Shown here: positions 23,951-34,354 of the stretch, one piece after another | How positions within the stretch are numbered: position 1 is the first letter of the stretch | Layout: each line of letters begins with the position of its first letter | From: Tolumonas osonensis | GTDB lineage: Bacteria > Pseudomonadota > Gammaproteobacteria > Enterobacterales > Aeromonadaceae | Direction of reading: 5' to 3' | DNA: 64,000 bases | NCBI RefSeq assembly: GCF_014202415.1 | Contig: NZ_JACHGR010000001.1 | Location: forward strand, 186,001 to 250,000 | Translations under genes and position numbers: made by a program | The notes under the pieces: generated by a model | What the model saw: only the letters and a program-made list of their open reading frames with translations | Told to the model about the DNA's origin: nothing | The model's database searches: none

Positions 23951-24955
23951 TCATTCAAGGTGAGACACGGATTCACGCCGGATCAGCGTCGGTTCCAGTG
24001 AGATCAGCCGGGGGGCATCATCCGCGCCCTGAATCCGGTCCAATAAGATATCAACCGCCTGCCGGCAGAGCTCTTCCTGCGGCTGATGAATGGTGGTCAG
24101 TGGCGGCGTCAGATAGCGGGCTAGTTCGATATCATCGTAACCGATAACCGAGATATCCTGCGGTACCCGTAATCCGGCACGATAGAGCGCCTGATACACG
24201 CCGACGGCCGAGACATCGTTACCGGCAAACACTGCGGTCGGCGGTTCCGGCAACGCCAGCAACTGCTGCATACCAGAAATACCACCGGCAAACTCGAAAT
24301 CACCGGTGACGACATAGTCCTGCCGGTAAGGGAGCCCCGCCTCTGTTAATGCCCGGCGGTAACCCTCCTGCCGGGATTGGGCCGGCAGCTTATCGATCGG
24401 ACCGGAAATCAGTCCGATCCGGCGATGTCCCTGTTCAATCAGATGCCGGGTCGCCAGATAGCCGCCTAATGCCGAATTGTCCTGTATCCGATCGGCCTGG
24501 CTGTTTAGCGGGCCCCAGTCCATCACCACCGTTGGTACCGCCGGATGACGTCCGAAAACCTCCGCAGACGCAGAACGCCCTTCGGTACACATCAGCAGCA
24601 AACCGTCGATCCGTTTCTGCAGCAGCACTTCCAGATTATGGCGAAGACGTTCCGGATCGCCTTCGGTATTACACAATACCAGGGTATAACCGCGCTGATA
24701 GCAGATACGCTCTACCCCGGCGACGACTTCGGCAAAGAACGGGTTGTTTGACGTGGTCACCATCATCCCCAGTGTCCGGGTCTGATTGATTTTCAGACTG
24801 CGGGCCAGGGCAGACGGTGAATAATTGAGTTCGGCCACCGCTTTCAGAATGCGCTCCCGGATTTCGTCACTAACAAAACGGGTGCTGTTCACCACATGGG
24901 AAACCGTGGAGGTTGAAACACCCGCTAGCCGGGCGACATCTTTCATGGTGGCCAA
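23951..24955 (-). CDS. rbsR: Ribose operon repressor (LacI family)
   Basis: 334 residues. The LacI helix-turn-helix is at the N-terminus ([20 protein letters not shown]) with a hinge helix ([10 protein letters not shown]), followed by a periplasmic-binding-protein-like sugar domain. The start MATMKDV matches E. coli RbsR; here the first codon is TTG at 24955, chosen because GGAG lies 9 bases upstream while the ATG three codons later lacks a site. It is the last gene of the rbs operon, and its operator is probably the palindrome at 29880-29897. Ribose releases it from DNA. Confidence 0.93.
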   Translation of the reverse strand: MATMKDVARLAGVSTSTVSHVVNSTRFVSDEIRERILKAVAELNYSPSALARSLKINQTRTLGMMVTTSNNPFFAEVVAGVERICYQRGYTLVLCNTEGDPERLRHNLEVLLQKRIDGLLLMCTEGRSASAEVFGRHPAVPTVVMDWGPLNSQADRIQDNSALGGYLATRHLIEQGHRRIGLISGPIDKLPAQSRQEGYRRALTEAGLPYRQDYVVTGDFEFAGGISGMQQLLALPEPPTAVFAGNDVSAVGVYQALYRAGLRVPQDISVIGYDDIELARYLTPPLTTIHQPQEELCRQAVDILLDRIQGADDAPRLISLEPTLIRRESVSHLE

Positions 24956-24960
24956 AATTG

Positions 24961-25884
24961 CTAACTCCTTGCTGCCAGAAACGCATCCACCTCGGATCTT
25001 ACCGGAATCGAAGGTTGTGCGCCGGAACGGGTAACAGAAATCGCTGCCGCCGCATGGGCAAAGCGGATGGCTTCGCGCAGCGATTTTCCTTCCAGTTCTG
25101 CCGTCACCAGCGCGCCGTTAAAGGTATCGCCGGCCGCCGTGGTATCCACCGCCTGCACCCGGAATCCCGGAATCAGCTCGCCTTTGCCCTGTTCACTCAG
25201 CCAGACGCCCTTCGCGCCCAAGGTAATTAGTACCGTGGTAATGCCATAGGCATGCAAAACATCCGCCGCTTTCTGTGCATCCTGCTCGGTATCGACGACG
25301 ACGCCCGTCAGCGCCTGCGCTTCGGTTTCATTCGGCGTGATCACATCAACCAGACGCAGCAGCGATTCCGGCAATGCCTGTGCCGGCGCCGGATTCAGGA
25401 TCACTTTCGTACCGGCGATTCTGGCTGCCTGCGCCGCCGCTTCCACCGTATTCAGCGGACTTTCCAGCTGCATTAATAACACATCAGCATCCGTGATCAA
25501 CGACAGATGCGGTTGCAGACGGGCCGGTGTCAGTTCCGCATTCGCGCCGGCGGAAATACCGATGCAGTTTTCACCATCCGCCGACACCCAGATCATGGCC
25601 ACACCGGTCGTGGTGCCATCAATAGCCATGACAGCCCGGGTATCAATCCCATCTGCCGCAAACTGCTCCCGCATGCGGGCACCGATATCATCGCTGCCGA
25701 CACAGGCGATAAACGCAATATCAGCACCGGTACGGCCGGCGGCGACCGCCTGATTAGCCCCCTTGCCACCATAAGCAATGTGATAACCGCTTCCGACAAG
25801 CGTTTCACCTGGTTTCGGAAAACGGGGGACAGATAATACGTGGTCGGCATTCACACTGCCGAGAACGACCAGTTTTTTACTCAT
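24961..25884 (-). CDS. rbsK: Ribokinase
   Basis: 307 residues of the PfkB sugar kinase family. [21 protein letters not shown] begins the protein, [16 protein letters not shown] is the substrate site, and [14 protein letters not shown] carries the catalytic Asp and anion hole. It phosphorylates ribose to ribose-5-phosphate. I start at 25884 (MSKKLVV), six bases after GGAG; a TTG 15 bases upstream is open but less likely. A close paralogue lies at 29959-30885. Confidence 0.95.
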   Translation of the reverse strand: MSKKLVVLGSVNADHVLSVPRFPKPGETLVGSGYHIAYGGKGANQAVAAGRTGADIAFIACVGSDDIGARMREQFAADGIDTRAVMAIDGTTTGVAMIWVSADGENCIGISAGANAELTPARLQPHLSLITDADVLLMQLESPLNTVEAAAQAARIAGTKVILNPAPAQALPESLLRLVDVITPNETEAQALTGVVVDTEQDAQKAADVLHAYGITTVLITLGAKGVWLSEQGKGELIPGFRVQAVDTTAAGDTFNGALVTAELEGKSLREAIRFAHAAAAISVTRSGAQPSIPVRSEVDAFLAARS

Positions 25885-25935
25885 CTTCTGCTCCGGCAAA
25901 AAAGTACCCGCACAACGGCGGGTACTGGCTAGACA

Positions 25936-26823
25936 TTATTTGGATACGACTTTCAGCGGTACCGGAATATTGGCTGGTACGGTTTCACCTTTCAGCACTT
26001 TCGCGGCAGTTTCCACGCCAATGGCACCAATCTGATCCGGCTGCTGCGCAATGGTAGCGGCCATCATGCCTTTCTCTACCGCTTTCACGCCGTCATCGGT
26101 ACCGTCAAAGCCGACCACCAGCACCTTGTCTTTGCCGGCTGCCTGCAGAGCACGCACTGCACCCAGTGCCATTTCGTCGTTCTGGGCAAACACCGCCTGC
26201 ACATCACCGTTGCCTGACAGCAGGTTTTCCATGACGTTCAGACCTTTGGTGCGATCAAAATCGGCTGGCTGACTGGCCAGGATGTCGAAACTGTGCGCAT
26301 CCGCTGCCTGTTTGAATCCGGCGCCACGATCACGGGCGGCAGAAGTACCGGCAATCCCTTCCAGCTGAATGATTTTGGCTTTTTCACCCAGTTTCTGCGC
26401 GATGAAATCCCCGGCCATTTTGCCGCCAGCGATATTGTCAGACGCGATATGGCTCACCACCGTACCTTTATTGGCGCCGCGGTCCAGAGTCAGCACCGGC
26501 AAATTCGCCTTGTTTGCCATGGCAATGGCATTACCGACCGCATCGGAATCGGTTGGGTTGATCAGCAGTACTTTCACCCCGCGAACCGTCAGATCTTCCA
26601 CATTAGCCAGCTCTTTCGCCGGGTCATTCTGTGAATCCAGTACCAGCAGGTCGTAACCCAGCTCTTTGGCCTTGGTTTCCGCGCCGTCTTTTAATGTCAC
26701 AAAGAACGGATTATTCAGTGTGGAAACCACCAGTGCCATCGTATCTTTCGCCATCGCAGAGACAGATACTGAACTACTCAACACCACAGCAGAAACCAGA
26801 GTTGCTAACTTTTTCATATTCAT
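25936..26823 (-). CDS. rbsB: D-ribose-binding periplasmic protein
   Basis: 295 residues. A signal peptide ([25 protein letters not shown]) precedes a type I sugar-binding protein with the ribose-contact segments [45 protein letters not shown] and [10 protein letters not shown]. It hands ribose to RbsC in the inner membrane. The ribosome site AGGAAA precedes ATG-AAT-ATG, so either methionine may be used. Confidence 0.96.
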   Translation of the reverse strand: MNMKKLATLVSAVVLSSSVSVSAMAKDTMALVVSTLNNPFFVTLKDGAETKAKELGYDLLVLDSQNDPAKELANVEDLTVRGVKVLLINPTDSDAVGNAIAMANKANLPVLTLDRGANKGTVVSHIASDNIAGGKMAGDFIAQKLGEKAKIIQLEGIAGTSAARDRGAGFKQAADAHSFDILASQPADFDRTKGLNVMENLLSGNGDVQAVFAQNDEMALGAVRALQAAGKDKVLVVGFDGTDDGVKAVEKGMMAATIAQQPDQIGAIGVETAAKVLKGETVPANIPVPLKVVSK

Positions 26824-26846
26824 AGCTTATTTCCTCGATTCAGGGG

Positions 26847-27833
26847 TTATTTACCGCTCTTGTGATCGATCAGTACTGCCAGCAGAATGACGGTCGCCTT
26901 GACGATCATCTGGTAGTACGAAGACACATCGAGCAGGTTCAGAGCGTTATTTAGGAAGCCGATGATGAAGGCACCGATCAGGGTTCCGGAGATCCGGCCT
27001 TTACCACCAGCGAGACTGGTACCGCCCAGAACAACGGCAGCGATAGCATCCAGTTCATAGCCTGAGCCGGCAGTGGGCTGTGCGGAGGACAGACGGGAGG
27101 TCACGATGATCCCAGCCAGCGCAGACAGGAAGCCACAAGCGGCATAGACAATGATTTTGATCCGGTCAACATTGATACCGGAGAGGCTGGTCGCGGCTTC
27201 GTTACCGCCCAGCGCGTAAATATAGCGACCAATACGGGTGTGGTTCAGCAGATACCAGGCGGCAGCGAATACCACCACCATCAGCCAGACCGGCACCGGA
27301 ATACCGAACATATAGCCGGTACCAAACCAGGCAAAGGCATCGGAGGCATCAGAGAAACCAGTGCTGATCGGGCGGCCATCGGTAAATACCAGTGTCGCGC
27401 CACGCAGCAGTGTCATGGTGACCAGGGTGGCAATAAAGGCCTGCACCCGCCCTTTGGCGATGATCACACCACTGACCCCGCCCAGCAGGGCACCCGCGAT
27501 TAATACCGCCGGTACAGTGATGAATATAGATAACTCATGACCCAGCATGGCGGCGGCAAATGCCCCGCACAAAGCCAGTACCGAACCCACCGACAGGTCA
27601 ATCCCTGCCGTCAGGATCACCAGCGTCATGCCGACCGCCATAATGGCATTGACCGAGGTCTGACGCAGAATATTCAGTAAGTTATCGACCGTAAAAAAGT
27701 TGGGGTTTAATACAGACACCACCACGATCAGTATCAGCAGCGCGATCAGGGCTTTTTGTTCTAACCACCACTGTTTGCTGAACCAGCGGGATGTTTCAGA
27801 CGTAGTTTTAGCGTTCATGGCTTGGGTACTCAT
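26847..27833 (-). CDS. rbsC: Ribose ABC transporter permease
   Basis: 328 residues with eight to ten hydrophobic segments of the BPD_transp_2 family. Typical stretches are [37 protein letters not shown] and [22 protein letters not shown] (the EAA-like coupling loop). It forms the membrane channel for ribose with RbsA and RbsB. Its start overlaps the rbsA stop by 4 bases. Confidence 0.95.
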   Translation of the reverse strand: MSTQAMNAKTTSETSRWFSKQWWLEQKALIALLILIVVVSVLNPNFFTVDNLLNILRQTSVNAIMAVGMTLVILTAGIDLSVGSVLALCGAFAAAMLGHELSIFITVPAVLIAGALLGGVSGVIIAKGRVQAFIATLVTMTLLRGATLVFTDGRPISTGFSDASDAFAWFGTGYMFGIPVPVWLMVVVFAAAWYLLNHTRIGRYIYALGGNEAATSLSGINVDRIKIIVYAACGFLSALAGIIVTSRLSSAQPTAGSGYELDAIAAVVLGGTSLAGGKGRISGTLIGAFIIGFLNNALNLLDVSSYYQMIVKATVILLAVLIDHKSGK

Positions 27834-29332
27834 GCTGCTTGTTGTCCTTCCGTTTTACCAACGGCACAGGCCATCAGTCGTTCCTGGGTCGCATCAGCGC
27901 GATCAAATTCACCGCAAATCTTTCCTTCATGCATGACCAGTATCCGGTCACTCATGCCTAACACTTCCGGCATTTCAGAGGAGACCAGAATGATGCTTAA
28001 GCCTTCCTGTTTGAATTGGTTGATCAACTGATAAATCTCTTTTTTGGCACCGACATCGACGCCGCGGGTCGGTTCATCCAGAATCAGCACCTTAGGCCGG
28101 GTCATCAGTCCGCGGGCAATGGCTACCTTCTGCTGATTGCCGCCAGACAACAGACGAATTGGCTGCTGCATGCCGGGGGTTTTGATGTTGAACAGCCGGA
28201 TAAAATCCGTCACCGCCTGCTGCTCCGCTTCGTGTTTTAAGCCCCAGATCGAGCTGAAATAGTTGAGCGCGGTCAGGGTCATGTTTTCTTTCACCGACAT
28301 CCCCAGTACCAGACCGTCACCTTTACGATCTTCGGAGATATACACGATGCCGTTATCCAGTGCCTGCTGGGTAGAGCGGATATCGATCACCTCACCATCC
28401 AGCACCAGTTCACCTTCGGTTTTGGCATAGGCACCGTAAATCAGCTTCATCAGTTCGGTGCGTCCAGCGCCCATCAGGCCACAGACCCCCAGGATTTCGC
28501 TGCGATACAGCGAAAAAGAGGCCTCTTTTACCCCGGCGCCCGAGAAATCGTTGACCTGCAGACGCAGTTCACCACGGGGAATGGTCAGTCGCGGATACTG
28601 TTCTTCCAGGCGACGCCCCACCATCATTTCGATCAGGGCGTCCTCATCCAGCGAGGCGACACTACGCTCGGCAATGAACTGACCATCACGCAGCACCGTG
28701 ACATCGTCACAAATCTCAAAGATCTCTTTCAGACGATGCGAGATGTAGACAATACCGCGCCCTTCGGCCCGCAATTCCCGGATCACCGAGAACAAGGCTT
28801 CTGTTTCGGTATCGGTCAGCGCATCGGTCGGTTCATCCATGATGATGACGCGGGAGGAAAAACTGAGTGCCTTGGCAATTTCCACCATCTGCTGGGTACC
28901 GATGGAAAGCTCGCCTACCAGCTTGCGGCTGGAATGCGGCACTTTCAGACGCGCCAGTAACTTGTCGGCTTCGTCATACATCTTTTTCCAGTCGATGCGG
29001 CCAAATGGCGTGACAAATTCCCGACCCAAAAAGATGTTTTCCGCGATGGTTAATCCCGGGATCAGGTTCAGCTCCTGATGAATGATACTGATCCCCGCTT
29101 CCTGCGACTGTTTCGGACCAGTGAAACTGACATCCTGATCCAGATAATGAATTGACCCTGCATCCTTGCTGTAAATTCCGGTTAACACTTTCATCAGTGT
29201 CGACTTGCCGGCACCGTTTTCTCCCAGCAATGCCATCACCCGTCCGGGATAGACACTGAGTGACGCGCCGGACAAGGCTTTCACACCGGGAAATTGCTTA
29301 TCAATGTTCTGCATCTGTAGCAAGGGCTGCAT
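27830..29332 (-). CDS. rbsA: Ribose ABC transporter ATP-binding protein
   Basis: 500 residues with two fused ABC ATPase domains. Domain 1: Walker [10 protein letters not shown], signature LSIGTQQM. Domain 2 has the degenerate [16 protein letters not shown] in place of Walker A, signature [15 protein letters not shown] and Walker [13 protein letters not shown]. This asymmetry is normal for carbohydrate transporters of this family. I take the ATG at 29332 because GAGG lies before it and the length then equals E. coli RbsA (501). Confidence 0.95.
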   Translation of the reverse strand: MQPLLQMQNIDKQFPGVKALSGASLSVYPGRVMALLGENGAGKSTLMKVLTGIYSKDAGSIHYLDQDVSFTGPKQSQEAGISIIHQELNLIPGLTIAENIFLGREFVTPFGRIDWKKMYDEADKLLARLKVPHSSRKLVGELSIGTQQMVEIAKALSFSSRVIIMDEPTDALTDTETEALFSVIRELRAEGRGIVYISHRLKEIFEICDDVTVLRDGQFIAERSVASLDEDALIEMMVGRRLEEQYPRLTIPRGELRLQVNDFSGAGVKEASFSLYRSEILGVCGLMGAGRTELMKLIYGAYAKTEGELVLDGEVIDIRSTQQALDNGIVYISEDRKGDGLVLGMSVKENMTLTALNYFSSIWGLKHEAEQQAVTDFIRLFNIKTPGMQQPIRLLSGGNQQKVAIARGLMTRPKVLILDEPTRGVDVGAKKEIYQLINQFKQEGLSIILVSSEMPEVLGMSDRILVMHEGKICGEFDRADATQERLMACAVGKTEGQQAA

Positions 29333-29340
29333 ACTGCCTC

Positions 29341-29760
29341 CTAGAACACGACGCCGGATACAAAAATCACATTGGCATACGGAGTACATTCACCGGTACG
29401 CACCACCGCTTTGCTGCTGTGAGTCAGCTGTTTGAACTCTTCATGGCTGACATAATCAAACGAGACCGGTTTACCCTGGGTTTCGGCAATATGTTTCAGA
29501 TGCGCCAGCAATTCGGTTTGTAACGCCGGGCTCACCTCGGCGAACTCTTTCGCCATGATCACCCGTTCAATCTGCATCTCTTCGGTAACGGCCCGGACGA
29601 CATCCATAAAACGCGGAACGCCCTGACTGACCGCCAGATCGATTCGTTCCGGGGCGGACGGGATCGGTAAACCGGCATCCCCAATCGTAAGCTGATCGGT
29701 ATGTCCCATGGTGGCAATCACATGAGACAGCGGGGCATTCAGCAAAGCATGTTTTTTCAT
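29341..29760 (-). CDS. rbsD: D-ribose pyranase
   Basis: 139 residues: [23 protein letters not shown] (with the catalytic histidine) through the C-terminal [15 protein letters not shown] that closes the active site of the neighbouring subunit. It converts beta-ribopyranose to the furanose form used by ribokinase. First gene of rbsDACBKR, 8 bases before rbsA. A second copy is at 30895-31314. Confidence 0.95.
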   Translation of the reverse strand: MKKHALLNAPLSHVIATMGHTDQLTIGDAGLPIPSAPERIDLAVSQGVPRFMDVVRAVTEEMQIERVIMAKEFAEVSPALQTELLAHLKHIAETQGKPVSFDYVSHEEFKQLTHSSKAVVRTGECTPYANVIFVSGVVF

Positions 29761-29879
29761 GATCTGGATTCTCCAGATGAGTTAAGACGGAAGTTAAAGC
29801 AGTAAAGTCATCTGCTGTATAAACAGTCTTAGCCAGAACAAAATGCTTTGCCAGAATCCTGATTTAGAATTGTGATCGC

Positions 29880-29897
29880 CATCGAAACGTTTCGATG
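29880..29897. promoter_or_regulatory. RbsR operator of rbsDACBKR
   Basis: CATCGAAACGTTTCGATG is a perfect 18 bp palindrome centred on the CG typical of LacI-family operators and very close to the E. coli RbsR site (CGAAACGTTTCG core). It lies 120 bases upstream of rbsD. AATTGTGATCGCC just left of it contains a TGTGA half-site, possibly for CRP, but the second half (TCGAA) is poor. Confidence 0.85.
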
Positions 29898-29914
29898 ACA
29901 AGATAAACAAGAGG

Positions 29915-29939
29915 GAGCCCGCCTGCTGAAAACGGGCTC
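29915..29939 (-). terminator. Possible terminator of the rbsD2-rbsK2 pair
   Basis: GAGCCCG and CGGGCTC pair over 7 bp with an 11-base loop, 20 bases past the second ribokinase stop. The tail on the minus strand is CCCTCTTGTTTATC, only moderately T-rich, so some read-through into rbsD is possible. Confidence 0.55.
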
Positions 29940-29958
29940 AGATGAGCAGAAAAACAAC

Positions 29959-30885
29959 TCAACCGGTCTGCTGTTGCAAAAAAGCATCCACCTCCTGCCG
30001 GGTCGGAACGGATGGCTGAGCACCGGCCCGGGTGACCGAAATCGCCGCTGCGGCATGCGCAAAACGGATCGCCTCCCGAATTGCCCGCCCCTCCAGCCAG
30101 CGGGTCACCAGCGCACCATTGAAGGTATCACCGGCAGCGGTCGTATCCACCGCCTTGACCGTAAATCCGGGGATCAGTTCCCCCACCCCGTTTTCACTGA
30201 GCCAGACGCCACGGGCTCCCAGCGTGATCAGCACGACCTTGATACCCAGGGCATGTAGGGCATCGGCAGCGCGCTGGGCATCCTGATCCGTGGTCACCTT
30301 GATCCCGGTCAGGATCTCGGCCTCGGTTTCATTCGGCGTGATCACATCCACCAGTTTCAGCAAGGCGGTGGGTAACGCCGTCGCCGGTGCCGGATTCAGC
30401 ACCACCAGCGTGCCGTGGGCTTTGGCGTGCCGGGCGGCGGCTTCGACAGCGGTCAAAGGAGTTTCCAGTTGCACCAGCAGGATCTGTGCATCCGCAATCA
30501 GCGGCAGATATGGATCCAGACGCTCAACCGTTAACGCCGCGTTAGCCCCGGCAGCAATGCCAATACAGTTTTCACCACTATCAGCTACCCAGATCAGCGC
30601 GACGCCGGTTTTCATCCCCGCAATGGTCATGACCGCCTGGGTATCAATACCGTCCGTTTCAAACTGCGACATCATCTGCCGCCCCGGATCATCATCGCCG
30701 ACACAGGCAATAAAGGTCACATCCGCGCCCGAGCGCCCGGCGGCAACCGCCTGATTCGCGCCTTTTCCACCAAAAACGACCTGATAATCCTGGCCTTTCA
30801 GGGTCTCGCCCGGAAGCGGAAAGCGCGGCACAGAAAGAATATGATCCGCGTTCACACTGCCCATCACGATCAGTTTCCTGTTCAT
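29959..30885 (-). CDS. rbsK: Second ribokinase (RbsK paralogue)
   Basis: 308 residues, colinear with the ribokinase at 24961-25884 over the whole length: [51 protein letters not shown], and nearly the same C-terminus. All PfkB-family catalytic residues are present, so both copies should be active. GGAG lies 6 bases before the ATG. It follows a second rbsD by 9 bases. The two pairs must come from an old local duplication because identity is high but well short of complete. It may handle ribose or a related pentose. Confidence 0.9.
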   Translation of the reverse strand: MNRKLIVMGSVNADHILSVPRFPLPGETLKGQDYQVVFGGKGANQAVAAGRSGADVTFIACVGDDDPGRQMMSQFETDGIDTQAVMTIAGMKTGVALIWVADSGENCIGIAAGANAALTVERLDPYLPLIADAQILLVQLETPLTAVEAAARHAKAHGTLVVLNPAPATALPTALLKLVDVITPNETEAEILTGIKVTTDQDAQRAADALHALGIKVVLITLGARGVWLSENGVGELIPGFTVKAVDTTAAGDTFNGALVTRWLEGRAIREAIRFAHAAAAISVTRAGAQPSVPTRQEVDAFLQQQTG

Positions 30886-30894
30886 AGCCGCTCC

Positions 30895-31314
30895 TTAGAA
30901 CACCACCCCGGAAACGAAGATGACATTGGCATACGGCGTACATTCACCGGTTCGGACCACGGCTCGACTCAGGTGTGTCATCTCCTTGAACTCATCATGG
31001 CCCACATAATCAAAACTGATTGAGCGGCCCTGTTCCTGCGCCACATGCTCCAGGTGGGCAACCAGCTCGATATGCAGTGCCGGACTGGTCTCAGCGAATT
31101 CGTGAGTCAGAATAACGCGCTCGATCTGCATCTCCGCGGTTACTGCCAGTACCACATCCATAAATTTAGGTACACCCCGGCTTACCGCCAGATCAATCCG
31201 TTCCGGTGCCCCCGGGATCGGTAACCCGGCATCACAAATCACTAATTGATCGGTATGCCCCATGGTGGCAATCACGTGAGACAAAGGCGCATTCAGCAAG
31301 ACATGTTTTTTCAT
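30895..31314 (-). CDS. rbsD: Second D-ribose pyranase (RbsD paralogue)
   Basis: 139 residues, same length and ends as the RbsD at 29341-29760 ([23 protein letters not shown] ... [15 protein letters not shown]) with substitutions in the middle. The frame is open further upstream, but the start at 31314 equals the family start and has a purine-rich GGGGAG site. It forms a pair with the second ribokinase. No operator like that at 29880 is seen upstream; a GAAAGAGC/GCTCTTTC hairpin lies in the leader instead. Confidence 0.9.
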   Translation of the reverse strand: MKKHVLLNAPLSHVIATMGHTDQLVICDAGLPIPGAPERIDLAVSRGVPKFMDVVLAVTAEMQIERVILTHEFAETSPALHIELVAHLEHVAQEQGRSISFDYVGHDEFKEMTHLSRAVVRTGECTPYANVIFVSGVVF

Positions 31315-31327
31315 AAGAGGCTCCCCT

Positions 31328-31348
31328 GAAAGAGCGCTGTGCTCTTTC
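31328..31348 (-). promoter_or_regulatory. Inverted repeat in the leader of the second rbsD
   Basis: GAAAGAGC-GCTGT-GCTCTTTC is a perfect 8 bp inverted repeat 14 bases upstream of the rbsD2 start codon. On RNA it would fold next to the ribosome site; on DNA it could be a repressor site. Which is unknown. Confidence 0.45.
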
Positions 31349-31438
31349 ACTAAGGGTAGCAAAGGATTTCTTTTTAATGCGTAAAATCGGAAAATCGCAT
31401 CACAGACAAAGAATGAAACCAATCAGGATCATTATCCG

Positions 31439-32074
31439 ATGCTTAATTACTGGCAGGAACAGTTGGAAAACTGGCTGGAACAACACCATACCGAAACCGA
31501 TGGTGCGCATGATATCGCCCATTTTCGCCGGGTTTGGAAAACCGCCCGGACACTGAACCAGGCGGAAGGCGCTCAGGGCGATGAGCTGGTCTTGCTGGCG
31601 GCAGCCTATCTGCATGACATTGTCAGCTTGCCGAAAAATCACCCTGACCGGCATTTAAGTTCGCGGCTAGCGGCCAAAGAAGCGGCCGTGATTTTGCTGG
31701 AACTAGGATTTCCCGCAGCGAAGATCAATGCTGTCGGCCATGCTATCGAAGCACACAGTTTTTCAGCGAATTTACCGGCAGAAACGCTGGAAGCCAGATT
31801 ACTGCAGGACGCAGATCGGATGGAGGCACTCGGTGCCATCGGACTGGCCCGCGTGTTTTATACCTCGGGCCGCATGGAGCGGGAAATGTTTGATCCCTAC
31901 GATCCGCTCGCCAAACATCGTCCGCTGGATGATATGCAATACGCGCTCGATCATTTCTTCGTAAAACTTTATAAAGTCGCGGACAGCATGCAAACCGGGG
32001 CCGGACGGGAAATGGCAAAACAGCGCCGGAAATATCTGGAAGGCTATGTGAAGCAATTATTAAAAGAATTGTAA
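31439..32074 (+). CDS. HD-domain phosphohydrolase (YedJ-like)
   Basis: 211 residues of the HD superfamily. The metal ligands are visible: His in GAHDIAHFRRVW (about 23-28), the His-Asp pair in AAYLHDIV (about 60), and Asp in LLQDADRMEALGA (about 123). It resembles E. coli YedJ in size and motif spacing. It should be a metal-dependent phosphohydrolase with a cytoplasmic nucleotide-like substrate that I cannot name. It is divergent from the second rbsD and followed by a strong terminator. Confidence 0.82.
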   Translation: MLNYWQEQLENWLEQHHTETDGAHDIAHFRRVWKTARTLNQAEGAQGDELVLLAAAYLHDIVSLPKNHPDRHLSSRLAAKEAAVILLELGFPAAKINAVGHAIEAHSFSANLPAETLEARLLQDADRMEALGAIGLARVFYTSGRMEREMFDPYDPLAKHRPLDDMQYALDHFFVKLYKVADSMQTGAGREMAKQRRKYLEGYVKQLLKEL

Positions 32075-32084
32075 TTTCACCAAT

Positions 32085-32112
32085 AAAAAAACCTGCCGAA
32101 GCAGGTTTTTTT
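32085..32112 (+). terminator. Terminator of the HD hydrolase gene
   Basis: A7-CCTGC, loop CGAA, GCAGG-T7: a 12 bp stem including A-U pairs with a long T run, 10 bases after the stop. Confidence 0.93.
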
Positions 32113-32160
32113 ATTCCGGTTTCAATAATCTTGAATAAAAAGACTTATTTACCCGGTAAA

Positions 32161-32181
32161 TGACGTAAGGGTATTACGTCA
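32161..32181 (-). terminator. Hairpin downstream of the cold-shock gene
   Basis: TGACGTAA and TTACGTCA pair over 8 bp around GGGTA, 8 bases after the cold-shock stop on the minus strand. The tail TTTACC is short. Probable terminator or 3' stabilising hairpin. Confidence 0.55.
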
Positions 32182-32188
32182 GCATCAG

Positions 32189-32398
32189 TTAGCGAACAGT
32201 TACGTTCACTGCTGATGGGCCACGCTGGCCTTCTTCGATTTCAAAAGAAACAGCCTGACCTTCAGCCAGAGTTTTGAAACCTGTTGATGCGATAGCAGAA
32301 AAGTGAACGAACACGTCTTTGCCACCGTTGTCCTGAGACAGGAAGCCAAAACCTTTAGTTTCGTTGAACCATTTAACTGAACCAGTTACTTTAGACAT
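32189..32398 (-). CDS. Cold-shock protein, CspA family
   Basis: 69 residues forming one cold-shock domain. RNP1 is KGFGFL and RNP2 is VFVHFSAI; the start [19 protein letters not shown] is typical. These proteins bind single-stranded RNA/DNA and melt RNA structure. AGGAAAA precedes the start by 7 bases. The upstream 300 bases hold no gene and probably include a long 5' untranslated region, which is common for temperature-controlled members; whether this one is cold-induced cannot be seen. Confidence 0.95.
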   Translation of the reverse strand: MSKVTGSVKWFNETKGFGFLSQDNGGKDVFVHFSAIASTGFKTLAEGQAVSFEIEEGQRGPSAVNVTVR

Positions 32399-32675
32399 AA
32401 CATTTTCCTAAGAAATAAATTGGTGCCACAAAGGCAATAATGGCCAGATTTATCTGTCGATACTTATGGGGCACTGAGAAAATATTATTACAACGGCGCA
32501 ATCGGTAAGAATGGGCAGGGGTCTTAACTTCAATCAAAATGTCTTTCATAAATAGGTCTGATGTACAGGCCGATGAAGATTAGAACATACCCGGTTATTA
32601 ATAGCGAGCTAATTCAACCGTTATTTTGAATAATTTTTAAACACACAAAATACAAATACCGTCACAGCCCAAAAA
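32399..32675. other. Gene-free leader region of the cold-shock gene
   Basis: About 280 bases between the csp start and the ahpF terminator. It contains no credible open frame. It is AT-rich and fits promoter plus long 5' leader of csp on the minus strand. I see no strong palindromes and could not identify a convincing -35/-10 pair. Confidence 0.5.
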
Positions 32676-32703
32676 AGCCCGTACATCCTAAAACGTACAG
32701 GCT
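32676..32703 (-). terminator. Terminator of ahpF
   Basis: On the minus strand AGCCTGTAC and GTACGGGCT form a 9 bp stem (one wobble) with a 10-base loop, followed by TTTTTT. It starts 14 bases after the ahpF stop. Confidence 0.85.
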
Positions 32704-32716
32704 CTTAAATCGCTAT

Positions 32717-34282
32717 TTATGCTTTCGGTGCTGAAGAGCGGATCAGGTAGTCAAAGGCACCCAGAGAGGCTTTCGCGCCCTCGCCCATCGCAATGATGAT
32801 CTGCTTGTACGGCACAATGGTCACGTCACCGGCGGCGAAGACACCCTCCATCGAAGTATTGCCATGCGCACCAACCATGATCTCGCCGCGATTACTCAGC
32901 TCCACTTCACTGCCTTTCAGCCAGTCGGTATTCGGCAGCAGACCAATCTGCACGAAGATCCCTTCCAGTTCAATCTTGTGACTTTCATTGGTCGCCCGGT
33001 CGGTATAGGTCAGTCCGCTCACTTTATTACCATCCCCCACTACTTCGGTGGACAGTACTTCGGTGATAATGGTGACATTCGGCAGACTGCGCAGTTTGTT
33101 CTGCAATACTGCGTCCGCCCGCAACTTGCTGTCAAACTCCAGCAGGGTGACATGAGCCACGATACCCGCCAGGTCGATCGCCGCTTCCACACCGGAGTTA
33201 CCGCCACCAATCACCGCCACGCGTTTCCCTTTAAACAGCGGACCGTCGCAGTGCGGGCAGTAAGCCACGCCTTTGTTGCGGTACTCTTTCTCGCCCGGAA
33301 CATTCATTTCACGCCAGCGGGCGCCGGTCGCCAGAATCACGGATTTACTTTTCAGTACTGCGCCGCTTTGCAGAGTAATTTCGACAAATTCAGACCCCCG
33401 CTCCAGCTTCGCGGCACGCTGCAGGTTCATGATATCCACGTCATATTCTTTGACATGCTGTTCCAGCGCGACCGCCAGTTTCGGGCCTTCCGTTTCTTTA
33501 ACAGAAATGAAGTTTTCGATACTCATGGTGTCCAGCACCTGACCACCGAAACGTTCCGCCACCACACCGGTGCGGATGCCTTTACGCGCCGCATAGATCG
33601 CCGCCGCAGAACCCGCCGGGCCACCGCCGACCACCAACACATCAAACGGCGCTTTTTCATTGATTTTGGCCGCTTCGCGTTCAACCGCACCGGTATCCAG
33701 CTTGGCAACAATTTCTTCTAATCCCATCCGGCCTTGGCCAAACACTTCACCGTTCAGGAACACGGTAGGTACCGCCATGATCTGACGGGCATTGACTTCA
33801 TCCTGGAACAGAGAGCCGTCGATCATGACGTGACGAATTCTTGGGTTGATCACCGCCATCAGATTTAATGCCTGCACCACATCCGGGCAGTTCTGACAGC
33901 TTAAGGAGATATAAGTTTCAAACAGGTAGTCTCCCGGCAGATCGCGGATCTGAGCCAGGACATCTTCGGATGTTTTTGGCGGATAACCGCCCGCCTGCAA
34001 CAGTGCCAGCACTAACGAGGTAAATTCATGGCCCATCGGCAAACCAGCAAAGCTGATCCCCATATTTTCACCGGCCCGAGTCACCTGGAAAGAGGGCTTG
34101 CGCAGTGTGGCATCATTCGAATAACGCACCGCAATTTTTTCAGACTGTTCGGCAATATCAGTAATCAGTGACTCTAATTCGCGAGACTTGTCACTACCAT
34201 CGACAGAGACGATGATCTCGATTGAATGAGTCAGGTTGGCTAAGTAGCCTTTTAATTGTGTTTTTAAATTAGCGTCTAACAT
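32717..34282 (-). CDS. ahpF: Alkyl hydroperoxide reductase subunit F
   Basis: 521 residues. An N-terminal tandem thioredoxin-like domain carries the CxxC LSCQNCPD (about 129). A thioredoxin-reductase-like part follows with the FAD site [19 protein letters not shown] (about 217), the redox centre [11 protein letters not shown] (about 346) and the NADH site [17 protein letters not shown]. It passes electrons from NADH to AhpC for peroxide reduction. It follows ahpC after 72 bases that contain a strong terminator hairpin, so its level may be lower than AhpC. Confidence 0.97.
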   Translation of the reverse strand: MLDANLKTQLKGYLANLTHSIEIIVSVDGSDKSRELESLITDIAEQSEKIAVRYSNDATLRKPSFQVTRAGENMGISFAGLPMGHEFTSLVLALLQAGGYPPKTSEDVLAQIRDLPGDYLFETYISLSCQNCPDVVQALNLMAVINPRIRHVMIDGSLFQDEVNARQIMAVPTVFLNGEVFGQGRMGLEEIVAKLDTGAVEREAAKINEKAPFDVLVVGGGPAGSAAAIYAARKGIRTGVVAERFGGQVLDTMSIENFISVKETEGPKLAVALEQHVKEYDVDIMNLQRAAKLERGSEFVEITLQSGAVLKSKSVILATGARWREMNVPGEKEYRNKGVAYCPHCDGPLFKGKRVAVIGGGNSGVEAAIDLAGIVAHVTLLEFDSKLRADAVLQNKLRSLPNVTIITEVLSTEVVGDGNKVSGLTYTDRATNESHKIELEGIFVQIGLLPNTDWLKGSEVELSNRGEIMVGAHGNTSMEGVFAAGDVTIVPYKQIIIAMGEGAKASLGAFDYLIRSSAPKA

Positions 34283-34319
34283 GGTTCAGTCTCATCTCGT
34301 GAATAAAGCCGGATAAAAA

Positions 34320-34341
34320 ATTGCCGGGCTAACCCGGCAAT
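34320..34341 (-). terminator. Intercistronic terminator between ahpC and ahpF
   Basis: ATTGCCGGG and CCCGGCAAT pair perfectly over 9 bp around a 4-base loop, and the minus-strand transcript then reads TTTTTT. It sits between the two genes of one functional unit and should lower ahpF expression relative to ahpC. Confidence 0.9.
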
Positions 34342-34354
34342 CTGTAACGCAGGA

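Noticed and set aside
29866-29890. CRP site before rbsD
   Set aside because: TGTGA is present, but the partner half-site is TCGAA, only three of five matches; kept only as a remark in the operator entry.
32864-33721. Open frame of 285 codons on the plus strand inside ahpF
   Set aside because: Antisense shadow of ahpF with no recognisable motif.
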